Source: Pseudobutyrivibrio sp. OR37
Lineage (GTDB): Bacteria > Bacillota > Clostridia > Lachnospirales > Lachnospiraceae
DNA length: 64,000 bases
Assembly: GCF_900113655.1 (NCBI RefSeq)
Contig: NZ_FOQF01000002.1
Span: forward strand, 157,671 to 221,670
Direction of reading: 5' to 3'
Both the position numbers and the translations under genes were made by a program. Positions 8,536 to 18,901 of this stretch are shown in pieces (position 1 is the stretch's first letter; each line of letters starts with the position of its first letter). The notes beneath the pieces were generated by a model, which did no database searches, was not told the DNA's origin, and saw only the letters and a program-made list of their open reading frames with translations.

Positions 8536-9316
8536 TCTTCAATACCTCCTTGGTTAACTCTCTATAAGCCTCTGCAACTTTTCCCTTAGGGTCATGAGCA
8601 TAAATACTCTTTCCCTCAGCACTTATTTCAGCTGCTCTAACTGAATGTGGAATCTCAGTCTTATAAACCTTTAACTTGCTGCCATAAGTCTCTCGAATAA
8701 GATTACTGATATCCTTAGCATAGTTTGTTCTGTTATCCACCATAGTTAGGAGAATTCCATCTATCTTAAGCTTTGGATTAATCTGTCGTCTTACTTTGCT
8801 AACAGTCTGTAAAAGCTGTTCTAAGCCTTTTGCTGAAAGATACTGTGCCTGAACTGGAATTACCAACTGATCTGCAGCGGCTAACGCATTTACGGTAAGC
8901 ATTCCAAGTGAAGGCATACAATCAATTAGCACATAATCGTAATTCGTTTTTACGGAATCAATATATTCTTTCAAAACTCTTTCACGACTCATATAATTGA
9001 CAAGCGATAATTCCATACCAGATAACTCGATATTTGCTGGAAGCAAATCGACACCTTCTTTGTGATGAAGAATCCCTTCATCAACAGCTATCCGCTCTTC
9101 ATTAAGCACCTTTGCCATAATATCCTTTACTGTTACCGGTATCTCATCTGTTCGTGGATACCCAAGGCTGATGGTAAGTGAACCCTGTGGGTCCAAATCA
9201 ACCAATAAAACCTTTTTTCCTTCTGCAGCAAGACCAATTCCAAGATTTTCTGTACTTTGGGTTTTCCCAGTCCCACCTTTCTGATTTACAAGCGCCATAA
9301 CAATTGGCTTACTCAT
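8495..9316 (-). CDS. ParA-family partition ATPase
   Basis: This 273-residue ATPase positions the element's DNA with ParB. The deviant Walker A motif KGGTGKT is at residues 13-19, followed by VDLDPQGS and by DCMPSLGMLT in the Walker B region. I chose the ATG at 9316 rather than the one 33 nt upstream because AAGGAGGG stands directly before it. Its ATGAGTAA overlaps the repA stop by 8 nt, a tight coupling. The order repA-parA-parB is that of a plasmid-like maintenance module inside the ICE. Confidence 0.92.
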   Translation of the reverse strand: MSKPIVMALVNQKGGTGKTQSTENLGIGLAAEGKKVLLVDLDPQGSLTISLGYPRTDEIPVTVKDIMAKVLNEERIAVDEGILHHKEGVDLLPANIELSGMELSLVNYMSRERVLKEYIDSVKTNYDYVLIDCMPSLGMLTVNALAAADQLVIPVQAQYLSAKGLEQLLQTVSKVRRQINPKLKIDGILLTMVDNRTNYAKDISNLIRETYGSKLKVYKTEIPHSVRAAEISAEGKSIYAHDPKGKVAEAYRELTKEVLKNERARKHSIDQLR

Positions 9317-10238
9317 TGTTTTGCCCTCCTTCATTCCTAAATATTTCATTATTGCAACGAGTCCTGTAGTAAGAAGATGTCGTTAATAGCGAGTTATACA
9401 AGGTCGTTAAAAGATACGATTTGATGTTACCTATTTTCGGTTTTGTTTCTTCTAGACGTTCCAGCACGAATGCGATATTAAACATATTCAGTTTCATAAA
9501 CTGTGATCTAACAATACTCATTGGCTTTTTCTCTCCACAAATAACGATTTCCTTCTTAGATGACGTAACTACATCAACAATCAACTCATAAAGCTCATCA
9601 ACAAGAGGATTATCTGAATAATCAACTCTCAAAGCGTCCAGGCTTATCTGATTTGCAATATAACTTCTGATTGCAGAGTAGTTATCAAAGTCTTGTCCCG
9701 TCCTGTCTGGTCCTTCATCTACATAACCTTCATCACTAGACAAGACTAGACTAGACTCAGTATCACTAAATTCAGTTTTATTAAACTTAGTATTATTTGT
9801 TTGTCTTTCCGACAATTCTTGATTTGACTTATCGACATTTCTTGAAATGTCATTTGGACAATTCCGGAAGTGTCCATCCGACACTTCCTCTGAAAAGTCC
9901 AATACATAGATGAGATTTGGCTTATTCAGCCCCTGCCTTTTTCTTTCAATTAATTCAATTTCCTCAAGCTCTTTGAACACACTGCAGGCCTTTTTCTCTC
10001 CACAACCAATAACCTCTTCAGCAGCTTCACTGATTGTGCAATAAACAAAGACTCTACCTTCATCATCAAACCATTCATTTTCTGCAGATAAACTCATCCT
10101 ATCCAACAGGAAACCATACAGTACCTTAGCCTCACAGGAAAGCTTGCGATATTTTTTTCCTGTTAGTAATAACTTTGGAATTCTTATAAATGAAAAAAGG
10201 TCAGCTTGCCGCCGACCATAAAAATACTTTTTAGACAT
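9309..10238 (-). CDS. RepA_N-type replication initiator (DUF6017-like C-terminus)
   Basis: This 309-residue protein begins with the RepA_N signature: FFYGRR-like start, FSFIRIPKLLL, then YRKLSCEAKVLYGFLLDRMSLS and a winged-helix region up to about residue 115. A low-complexity linker rich in Asn, Ser and Glu follows (about 125-180). The C-terminal block (residues 200-300, ending SYLLTTLYNSLLTTSSYYR) resembles DUF6017. RepA_N proteins start replication of plasmids and of the excised form of some ICEs. The ATG at 10238 has GAGGTGGG upstream. Parts of the linker are A+T-rich and could include the origin, as in RepA_N plasmids. Confidence 0.85.
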   Translation of the reverse strand: MSKKYFYGRRQADLFSFIRIPKLLLTGKKYRKLSCEAKVLYGFLLDRMSLSAENEWFDDEGRVFVYCTISEAAEEVIGCGEKKACSVFKELEEIELIERKRQGLNKPNLIYVLDFSEEVSDGHFRNCPNDISRNVDKSNQELSERQTNNTKFNKTEFSDTESSLVLSSDEGYVDEGPDRTGQDFDNYSAIRSYIANQISLDALRVDYSDNPLVDELYELIVDVVTSSKKEIVICGEKKPMSIVRSQFMKLNMFNIAFVLERLEETKPKIGNIKSYLLTTLYNSLLTTSSYYRTRCNNEIFRNEGGQNNE

Positions 10239-10271
10239 TAAATCCCACCTCGTATATTCACTTTATTTGGC

Positions 10272-11345
10272 TTATATAGCCATTTCACCTTTGTCCTTAG
10301 ACTTTGGTTTATGCTCCTTCTTTGGAGCTTCCTTGACCTTATCCTGGGTCTTCTTAAGCTTACCAACAGCAGATTCTTTCTCAGCCTCTTTATCAGGCGC
10401 ATGCTCCTTTGTAGCTATTCGCTCTTTGAAGTTCTCTGCCAGCTCAAATACCTTTTCCTTTGAATCATAGTGATATAGATTATCCGAAAGGATGTCTTCT
10501 GGTGGAACCTCACATGAATTCACATCGGAAATCATATCCTTAAGAGCATTTATATCGTGAGCCATAGACTCAGGTACTAAAAGCACCTCGTGGATTGAAC
10601 AAGGGATAATATAGAAGTCTTCTCCCATCTTTTTTGCCTGCTCATCCAAGAAGCCCTCATAAGCAATAACACCAGCTCCATGATGCTTATCTGCCACTGT
10701 TCCAACGAGAATCTGATCCTCTGGTCCACCAGCTTGAATCATAAATCCTGCATCAGGAATAAGCTCTGCAATTGTTCCAAATAAAGTATTAACCTCAACT
10801 GGTCTAATCTCTGGCGATGAAATAAGAGCATCCTGATGAAGCTGATCCTTTGTAATATCCATCTTTTCAAGCATCTCATTTGTCACAACGACAGATGCTA
10901 TTCCATCATCCATCTGTCCAAGTAATACGCGATATACAATCGCTATATCCTCCATATCTTTGTGAGGAACCTTCTCAAGAAGTGATGCATTCTTTTCAGC
11001 ATTTACTGCTTCAAGTACCAACTTGTCCTTGATGAAATCATAATCTGTAAGCTGATTTGCATCATAGCTTGGCATGTTAGAAATAGCGTCATCCATCATC
11101 CTTGTCGCGTGGTTCAGGACCAGATCGTAATCATCTGTTTTTTCATAAGCTGCAAACAGATTTGAGAAATTACCACTAGGTCCCATCATGGAATTCTCAA
11201 GCTTAACAGAAATTGCATCATAACCATCCTGATTAAGCTTCTGTGAAGGAGCGATATCTATACTGGCGATATCATGTCCTTTTGCCTCAAGGTTCGTCTT
11301 AAGGTCTTCTGTGAACTTCTCTTTAAATTCTTCGTAGTTCATCAT
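10272..11345 (-). CDS. DUF5688 family protein
   Basis: This 357-residue soluble protein has no signal or membrane segment. It matches the DUF5688 proteins common in Lachnospiraceae Tn1549-like elements (early MNYEEFKEKF block, later IPCSIHEVLLVP near residue 245). The last 60 residues are a Lys/Glu/Pro-rich tail that ends KSKDKGEMAI. Its function is unknown. It is first in the repA-parA-parB transcription unit, 33 nt ahead of repA. Two ATG codons stand in tandem; GGAGG lies 11 nt before the first, so either could serve. Confidence 0.8.
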   Translation of the reverse strand: MMNYEEFKEKFTEDLKTNLEAKGHDIASIDIAPSQKLNQDGYDAISVKLENSMMGPSGNFSNLFAAYEKTDDYDLVLNHATRMMDDAISNMPSYDANQLTDYDFIKDKLVLEAVNAEKNASLLEKVPHKDMEDIAIVYRVLLGQMDDGIASVVVTNEMLEKMDITKDQLHQDALISSPEIRPVEVNTLFGTIAELIPDAGFMIQAGGPEDQILVGTVADKHHGAGVIAYEGFLDEQAKKMGEDFYIIPCSIHEVLLVPESMAHDINALKDMISDVNSCEVPPEDILSDNLYHYDSKEKVFELAENFKERIATKEHAPDKEAEKESAVGKLKKTQDKVKEAPKKEHKPKSKDKGEMAI

Positions 11346-11396
11346 AATGGTGTATACCTCCTATAAAAATTGATTAATTCACCCCAAAAATGGGCA

Positions 11397-11433
11397 AAAA
11401 ACAAGAGCAATTATTCAATTGAATAACTGCTCT
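11397..11433 (-). promoter_or_regulatory. 30-bp dyad with U-run in the leader of the DUF5688-repA operon
   Basis: AGAGCA (11404-11409) pairs with TGCTCT (11428-11433), and between them TTATTCAATTGAATAA is a perfect palindrome. Only one pair in the whole dyad fails to match. On the minus strand it is followed by a short T-rich tract (11403-11397). It could be an intrinsic terminator for transcripts coming from metA, a leader attenuator for the replication operon, or a protein site. The DUF5688 start is 50 nt further on. Confidence 0.6.
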
Positions 11434-11641
11434 ATGTACTGTATTTATCACGTTTTTTGAGGTAAATGGTGTATGAAATTTATACACCATTTTTACACCA
11501 TTTTCACACCATTTTTTCCTAGGCCCAATCTTAAGAATGCCCATTTTACGCCATTTTCACACCTTGTAATATCAAACATATTAAAGCGTTATAATGCGTT
11601 TTAAAGCAATTTAAAACATGCTCGCAAGCCCAGTATTTACG
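11434..11641. other. Non-coding junction between ICE and chromosome
   Basis: This A+T-rich stretch after metA holds the iteron-like array and no gene. TTTAAAGC-type repeats occur near 11580-11610 (TTAAAGCG, TTTAAAGCA, TTTAAAACA), which could belong to an att core or simply reflect base composition. The junction itself cannot be placed from one side. Confidence 0.5.
11464..11564. repeat. Iteron-like array with 11-bp period
   Basis: ACACCATTTT occurs three times in tandem, starting at 11484, 11495 and 11506, an exact 11-bp spacing. The first copy is also half of an 11-bp inverted repeat, AAATGGTGTAT (11464-11474) with ATACACCATTT (11482-11492). Degenerate copies (CCCATTTT, ACGCCATTTT, then CACACC) continue to 11564. 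The array lies upstream of the RepA/ParAB operon. Candidate uses are a replication origin, a ParB centromere or the binding site of an autoregulator. Confidence 0.65.
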
Positions 11642-12565
11642 CTACTTCTCGGATATCTTATTCCACTCATAAGGGGTGTTCTGATATACGTAATAATTCA
11701 ACCAATTACTATACAAAATATTCCCGTGACTTCGCCACTGAAGCAGAGGCTTTTCATCTGGATCATCATCTGGGTAATAATTCTCTGGGAGGGCAATGTC
11801 TAAGCCCTTGTCGCGGTCACGCTTGTATTCACTATCAAGAGTGAAACGGTCGTACTCTGGATGCCCCATTACAAAGATATTGCTGCCATCCTTAGACATG
11901 CAAAGGAACACGCCTGCTTCTTCACCTTTGGCGCAGACAACTAAATCTTCACAGGCCTCAATATCTTCTGTGCGCACGCCTGTGTGACGGCTATGTGGTG
12001 CATAAAAAATATCATCAAATCCACGCACAAGAGGAATCTTACGATTCTGCACTCTGTGCGGAAATACTCCAAATTTCTTTTCAGTTAAATCGAATTTAGG
12101 AATACCGTAGCGATAATAAAGACCAGCCTGGCAGCCCCAGCACAAATGAAGTGTGGATGTGACATGTGTCTTGGTCCATTCGAAGACCTTACACAGCTCC
12201 TCCCAATAATCTACTTCCTCGAAAGGCATCTGTTCCACAGGTGCGCCCGTAATGATTAATCCATCAAAAAATCTATCATATACATCCTCAATGTGCTCGT
12301 AGAATGTATCTAAATGAGTCTTGCTGGTGTTTTTGCTCTCATGCCCACCTACTGTTAGGAAAGTAACATCTACCTGAAGTGGTGTGTTTGAAAGAGAACG
12401 AAGTAATTGAAGCTCTGTATCCTCCTTGAGAGGCATTAGGTTTAAAATTCCAATACTAATAGGTCTGATGTCCTGATGAGTTGACCTATTTTCGTCCATA
12501 ACGAAAATATTTTCATTTTCAAGTATGGCCTTGGCAGGTAAATCATTTTGTGTTCTAATTGGCAT
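11642..12565 (-). CDS. metA: Homoserine O-acetyltransferase (MetA family)
   Basis: This 307-residue cytoplasmic enzyme acylates homoserine in methionine synthesis. The catalytic Cys142 (HLCWGCQAG), His235 and Glu237 (MGHPEYD) are all present. Residue 111 is Glu (PVEQMPFEEV), the residue that in characterised MetA proteins gives acetyl-CoA rather than succinyl-CoA use, so homoserine O-acetyltransferase is the better name. Length is normal. It stands alone as the first chromosomal gene beside the ICE. No methionine-type riboswitch is visible in the 67 nt upstream. The 296 nt past its stop hold the dyad and iteron array. Confidence 0.93.
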   Translation of the reverse strand: MPIRTQNDLPAKAILENENIFVMDENRSTHQDIRPISIGILNLMPLKEDTELQLLRSLSNTPLQVDVTFLTVGGHESKNTSKTHLDTFYEHIEDVYDRFFDGLIITGAPVEQMPFEEVDYWEELCKVFEWTKTHVTSTLHLCWGCQAGLYYRYGIPKFDLTEKKFGVFPHRVQNRKIPLVRGFDDIFYAPHSRHTGVRTEDIEACEDLVVCAKGEEAGVFLCMSKDGSNIFVMGHPEYDRFTLDSEYKRDRDKGLDIALPENYYPDDDPDEKPLLQWRSHGNILYSNWLNYYVYQNTPYEWNKISEK

Positions 12566-12632
12566 ACTTATTATTCTCCTTTTTTCTCACAACACAGTAA
12601 ATCTAATGTAACTTTTCTTATAATATCACAAC

Positions 12633-14312
12633 CTACCGCCTTGCGCCATGAGTTAATTTTTTGTTCTCATACATGCGTTCATCTGCCAGCAGATATACAG
12701 AATGGTATTCTTTATCTGGAGCTTCATGTCTATAGGCATAGCCAACCGCTGCACTTCTGTAAAGGGTAGCATCCTCAGCATTCAGCTTGTCTAAAGACCT
12801 ATTCATTTTTTCTATTAATTCATCCACCTTTGACATGTTATCCCCTGTAAGGATTGCTACAAATTCGTCCCCTCCTATTCTTGCGATAAAGCCTTCATTT
12901 CCAAAGCAATCTTCAAGGACTGTACCAAATTCAACTAGATATTTGTCACCCATAAGATGACCTTGATTATCATTAACGGTTTTAAGCCCATTTAAATCGA
13001 TGCTTACTACAAGAAAATCTTCTCCCTTAGCCCATAGATTTTCCATGTATTTCTCATACTTAGAGCGATTTGCAATTCTAGTCAGCTCATCCTCGTAGGC
13101 AAGATGTGCTAACGATGCAAACTCACTTTTTCTTGAGAAGGATTCTGAAATGAATAGATAATAATTTACCATTGTGCCAAAAACCATGCACATCGCTCCA
13201 AGTGGAACAACCTTTTTTGATAACATTATCTGCTCAGATACTCCTATTACTTCAAGATAGAAAAATAGCATGTTAAAAACAAATGCTAATGCCAATAAGG
13301 CCTGTCCTATTACCTGAATTAATTGGGTTCCCGGCAACTTCTCACTACGTAGGTCTATCATAAGGATCATTACAAACATAAATACAATCAAGACCACTGC
13401 ATCAAGCTGATATACAAAAAGCAGTCTATTTATATAAACCACTCCAAAGAAATGCAAGGCAATCAAAACTAATGGAATCATGGCTCCCACAAAGGAAAAT
13501 GCCCAAAAGATTTTTTTCTTCAAATAATTTCTCATGCATCCCATAACCATATACATGAGGGGAACAACCATATATAAAGATATATACTCAATCTCCGTTT
13601 GATGACCATTGGTGTCCACGAAAAGATCAAAGAGTTCGAACTGAGCCATAAACCAAGTACCCAGCACAAGAAACAGCAACGCTGAATACATCTGCATATT
13701 TATTTCAGGCATGTCACTTCTAAACGCAACAGCTATCGCAAAAAAGATTAAACCAAATACGATAAGAAAGGCTGCTATCAAAAAGAAGAAGCTATGCCTA
13801 TATATTTCGTAGAATAATACATCCAGATAATCTCCAATTACTGGTGCTTCATAGTAATTATAGGCTCCATCCTCGTTCACAAAAACGGCAAGCATAAGAC
13901 GCACATCTTTATATGACCGATGCAAGGTTATAAAATTGTAATTGCATCCAATAAACTTTCCTTCCTTATAAGCATCCAGAAAATCATCATCAATATGGGT
14001 TTCGTCCTGATAAAGATTCCAGGCGCTAAATCTGCTTTCAAACATAAAAGTTGGCACAGTATAATATTTTAAGCTAACATCATCATGTATAAATATAATA
14101 TTGTCGCCTTTACTTGTGCCTTTTCCAACTAGCTTTCTAAACTCCGAAAGCTTAACATCCTCATACTCTGTGTTGTTATAGTACACCGTCCAGCCTTCAT
14201 CCAGAACTACTATATCCGAGTCATTAGCTGGCTTGATAAACCACTGACCTATATTAATCAGAACTATGAATACCAAGAAGGAAATCATTAAATAACCAAA
14301 CTTTTTAACCAT
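12633..14312 (-). CDS. Membrane diguanylate cyclase (extracytoplasmic sensor, multi-TM, GGDEF)
   Basis: This 559-residue protein likely makes c-di-GMP in response to an external signal. A signal-anchor helix (6-25) leads to an extracytoplasmic domain (30-170) and then about seven membrane helices (172-388), an arrangement like the 7TMR-DISM receptors. The GGDEF domain fills 400-559 and has the active-site motif RIGGDEF with GGDEF at 480-484. The RxxD inhibitory site expected just upstream is absent (CFGNEGFIA), so product inhibition may be lost. Its start overlaps the end of the next diguanylate cyclase gene by 8 nt, so the pair is co-transcribed. Confidence 0.88.
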   Translation of the reverse strand: MVKKFGYLMISFLVFIVLINIGQWFIKPANDSDIVVLDEGWTVYYNNTEYEDVKLSEFRKLVGKGTSKGDNIIFIHDDVSLKYYTVPTFMFESRFSAWNLYQDETHIDDDFLDAYKEGKFIGCNYNFITLHRSYKDVRLMLAVFVNEDGAYNYYEAPVIGDYLDVLFYEIYRHSFFFLIAAFLIVFGLIFFAIAVAFRSDMPEINMQMYSALLFLVLGTWFMAQFELFDLFVDTNGHQTEIEYISLYMVVPLMYMVMGCMRNYLKKKIFWAFSFVGAMIPLVLIALHFFGVVYINRLLFVYQLDAVVLIVFMFVMILMIDLRSEKLPGTQLIQVIGQALLALAFVFNMLFFYLEVIGVSEQIMLSKKVVPLGAMCMVFGTMVNYYLFISESFSRKSEFASLAHLAYEDELTRIANRSKYEKYMENLWAKGEDFLVVSIDLNGLKTVNDNQGHLMGDKYLVEFGTVLEDCFGNEGFIARIGGDEFVAILTGDNMSKVDELIEKMNRSLDKLNAEDATLYRSAAVGYAYRHEAPDKEYHSVYLLADERMYENKKLTHGARR

Positions 14313-16026
14313 GGTGCTCCTCCTTCATTTTGTACATTCTCTGATCCGCCAGATAAAATACATCCTGATGTTTTTTGCTTTTTACTTCATAGCTATAAGC
14401 ATAGCCGTAAGAAGCTGAAAGAGAAATTATGTCGTCCTCCTTGTTAAACTTATCCATGGCAGCCTCAAGCCTTCTGATAGATTTATCGCATACATCAGCT
14501 GTAGGATTTTCGAACACAGCTATAAACTCATCGCCTCCAGTTCTACCTATAATGCTTGCCCCGTCAAAGGACTGCATAAGTAATTCAGAAAAGCTCTTTA
14601 TCATCCTATCACCTTCAAGATGACCAAAGGTATCATTCACATACTTGAGCTTATCCAAGTCCAAGCTAACCATGGCGTAATCCCCTGTCAGAGTGGCGTA
14701 GTATTGGCTACATCTTGCTCTATTCATAAGACCAGTAAGAGCATCCTTATAAGCAAGGCCTTCAAGCTGGGCCTTTATACGATTCTCACTCATATGATCA
14801 ATACTATTCATAAAATAGTAGATAAAGTGACACATCATGAAAAACAGCATGCCCAATTCCATGAAGTTAAGGGATGATAAAATATCTGGTTTTGTAATAA
14901 CCTCGTTGACCTTAAATATGTATAAGTTGGTAATTTCAAATAAAGAGAATACCATTAGCACTATACAGCCAATAAGCAAATAGACCTCAGCATCTACTCC
15001 TGGGTAATATTCATCTATCATCCTCTCCTTTTGTTTCATGATAACGCCATGTACTAATGCAGGAAGAAGACATAGTACTTCCAGTACAGCAAGCACCCCT
15101 ACGATAGGTAAAAATCTATGTATATGAACGTAATTAGTAAAATGCATATCCATAAACACTATCGGATATACGATATTTATAATTATAAAAATCTTCTGTC
15201 GGTGATTGGCAACGTTTGCATGAAGTGAATATAAAAGAATTGTTAGAGCTAATGGCATTAGATAAAATGTCATATACTCTAAAACAGAAAACAGCATAGC
15301 ATGATTACCGATTATGCAGGTTATGTCATTATACGCATATACGTAGTAGCCTAGTAAAAGCGAGAAAAAGGCACCGATAATCAGCTGTGAAGAGCCTTTA
15401 TTAATTAACGATAAATAAATCCATAGGGAAAAAGATAGGCACGAATAGATTAATAGAAATGCGCCTATAAAAAATGATGTACGCTTATAATTAAAGAAAT
15501 ATCCAATTAATTCATACTTCGAGCCGTAATAGATAGGAGGAAATTTCTCCGAAAAATTATCATCACCAACCACATATTTAATGCTTAGGTCGTGATATCC
15601 TGGTCTTCCTAATGTGACAATATTGTACTTTTTAGGAATAAAATCATTATTATTTAAGTAATCAAGCCCATATGTATATATAAGCTCCCCATCCATGTAC
15701 ACTGCTACCGTGGTCAAAAAGCTTTTAAACATCAGGCTTGATTCACCAGAATTTGCAAAAACAGTTTTAGAGATAGTTATTACCTCTCCCTTTTTGCTAT
15801 TACCAATTTTATAATCCAAAAGATTTACGTTCTCAACAGTTTTATCCTCACGAGAAATAGACCAGCCATCATCTAAACAGCTGATATTGTTAACTGAAGA
15901 CGTTGTGAACCAAGTACTCCCAAAGGTGACTAACACTATAAAGAAAAGCATAAGCAACAATGGGAGCACGAAAATCTTTGTAATTCGAATTTGTCGTTTC
16001 TTTTCCATAGTAAATAAATTATACAC
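14305..16026 (-). CDS. Membrane diguanylate cyclase, paralogue of its downstream neighbour
   Basis: This 573-residue protein has the same layout as the neighbouring cyclase: anchor helix (about 19-37), extracytoplasmic domain with a D-D-G-W motif (45-180), seven or so membrane helices (183-408), and a GGDEF domain with GGDEF at 497-501 and no RxxD site before it. The start is uncertain. The GTG at 16026 and the ATG at 16008 (MEKKRQIR) are both possible, and neither has a clear ribosome site. TATAAT stands 9 nt before that ATG, which would fit a very short or absent leader. The gene follows ligA by 37 nt. Confidence 0.87.
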   Translation of the reverse strand: MYNLFTMEKKRQIRITKIFVLPLLLMLFFIVLVTFGSTWFTTSSVNNISCLDDGWSISREDKTVENVNLLDYKIGNSKKGEVITISKTVFANSGESSLMFKSFLTTVAVYMDGELIYTYGLDYLNNNDFIPKKYNIVTLGRPGYHDLSIKYVVGDDNFSEKFPPIYYGSKYELIGYFFNYKRTSFFIGAFLLIYSCLSFSLWIYLSLINKGSSQLIIGAFFSLLLGYYVYAYNDITCIIGNHAMLFSVLEYMTFYLMPLALTILLYSLHANVANHRQKIFIIINIVYPIVFMDMHFTNYVHIHRFLPIVGVLAVLEVLCLLPALVHGVIMKQKERMIDEYYPGVDAEVYLLIGCIVLMVFSLFEITNLYIFKVNEVITKPDILSSLNFMELGMLFFMMCHFIYYFMNSIDHMSENRIKAQLEGLAYKDALTGLMNRARCSQYYATLTGDYAMVSLDLDKLKYVNDTFGHLEGDRMIKSFSELLMQSFDGASIIGRTGGDEFIAVFENPTADVCDKSIRRLEAAMDKFNKEDDIISLSASYGYAYSYEVKSKKHQDVFYLADQRMYKMKEEHHG

Positions 16027-16063
16027 TATAACTGTGTGTATTCTATGGAATAAAGCTTATAAT

Positions 16064-18076
<2,013 letters not shown>

Positions 18077-18105
18077 CTAATCTGCCTTTTTAGTTGGCAA
18101 AGCTA

Positions 18106-18828
18106 TTAATTTCTAGAACCTTCTAGCATTTTATTCAAAATTGCAATTTCCTCGGCAGTAACATCCCTGTATGTGTCCTCCTTTAAATTGCCTAGTTCGA
18201 TATTCATTATTCTAATTCTTTTAAGAGTCTTAACCTTGTAGCCAAGCATCTGGCACATTCTTCTAATCTGTCTGTTTAAGCCCTGTGTAAGAATGATATT
18301 AAACTCATTCTTAGAAAGCTTTCTTACCTTGCATTTTCTAGTGGTAACCTCTAGCTCGTCAAGATAAACACCATCAGACATTTTTTTGATAAAATCTCCT
18401 GTAATCTCTTTATCTACAGAAACTACATATTCTTTTTCATGAGCGTTCACCGCTCTCATAATCTTATTTACCAAATCTCCCTGATTTGTGAGCAAAATTA
18501 AGCCTGTGCTATCCTTATCCAATCTGCCAATTGGATAGATTCTTTCAGAATAATTTATATGGTCGATAATATTATTCTTCTCACGCTTTTCAGCTGTGCA
18601 CACAATGCCTGCTGGCTTGTTATATGCAATAAGCACTGGCTTTTTATTGTCATTTGATACTATTTGTCCTTCAAATACCACCTGGTCTGTGCTAATTATC
18701 CTCTGCCCCATGACAGCAGGCTTGCCGTTTACCAAAACCTTACCAGCCTCAATAGCTTTATCTGCTGCTCGCCTACTACAGACTCCAGCATCACTTAAAA
18801 ACTTGTTAAGTCTAATATTTTCCTCCAA
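18106..18828 (-). CDS. rluF: 23S rRNA pseudouridine synthase, RluF/RluB type
   Basis: This enzyme of about 240 residues isomerises a uridine in 23S rRNA. An S4 RNA-binding domain (RLNKFLSDAGVCSRRAADKAI) is followed by the RsuA-type catalytic domain with the GRLDKDSTGLILLTN motif that carries the catalytic Asp. The later QGLNRQIRRMCQMLGY block is typical of RluF. I place the start at a TTG at 18828 because AGGAGGA stands 6 nt before it. An in-frame ATG at 18864 lies inside a terminator-like hairpin and has no ribosome site. Confidence 0.87.
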   Translation of the reverse strand: MEENIRLNKFLSDAGVCSRRAADKAIEAGKVLVNGKPAVMGQRIISTDQVVFEGQIVSNDNKKPVLIAYNKPAGIVCTAEKREKNNIIDHINYSERIYPIGRLDKDSTGLILLTNQGDLVNKIMRAVNAHEKEYVVSVDKEITGDFIKKMSDGVYLDELEVTTRKCKVRKLSKNEFNIILTQGLNRQIRRMCQMLGYKVKTLKRIRIMNIELGNLKEDTYRDVTAEEIAILNKMLEGSRN

Positions 18829-18853
18829 AGGATTCCTCCTAACAATAAATATA

Positions 18854-18879
18854 ATGGAGACCACCTACATGGTCTCCAT
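18854..18879 (-). terminator. Intrinsic terminator after the SH3b protein gene
   Basis: A 10-bp stem, ATGGAGACCA (18854-18863) with TGGTCTCCAT (18870-18879), and a 6-nt loop are followed on the minus strand by TATATTTATTG. It ends 25 nt before the rluF start codon. Confidence 0.65.
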
Positions 18880-18901
18880 AACATGCAAAAATCAAATTAT
18901 A

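Larger units (their letters stand above)
1..11600 (-). mobile_element. One end of a Tn1549/CD1110-type integrative conjugative element (partial)
   Basis: All genes from 1 to 11345 lie on the minus strand and form the replication, partition and transfer module seen in Tn1549-like elements: DUF5688, RepA_N initiator, ParA, ParB, PcfB, VirD4, Maff2, TrbL/VirB6, PrgI-VirB4. The next gene, metA at 11642, is chromosomal, so the edge must lie between 11346 and 11641; 11600 is only a nominal limit. The remaining transfer genes, relaxase and recombinase would lie to the left of the window. Without the other end no att repeat can be named. Module identity is sure; the edge position is not. Confidence 0.8.

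Noticed and set aside
11570-11620. TTTAAAGC-type repeats as att core
   Set aside because: Short A+T-rich repeats are expected by chance here and the other ICE end is not visible.
12566-12632. SAM riboswitch before metA
   Set aside because: Only 67 nt separate the genes and no SAM-box motif is present.
18829-18864. ATG start for rluF at 18864
   Set aside because: It lies inside a terminator hairpin and has no ribosome site, while TTG 18828 has AGGAGGA at good distance.
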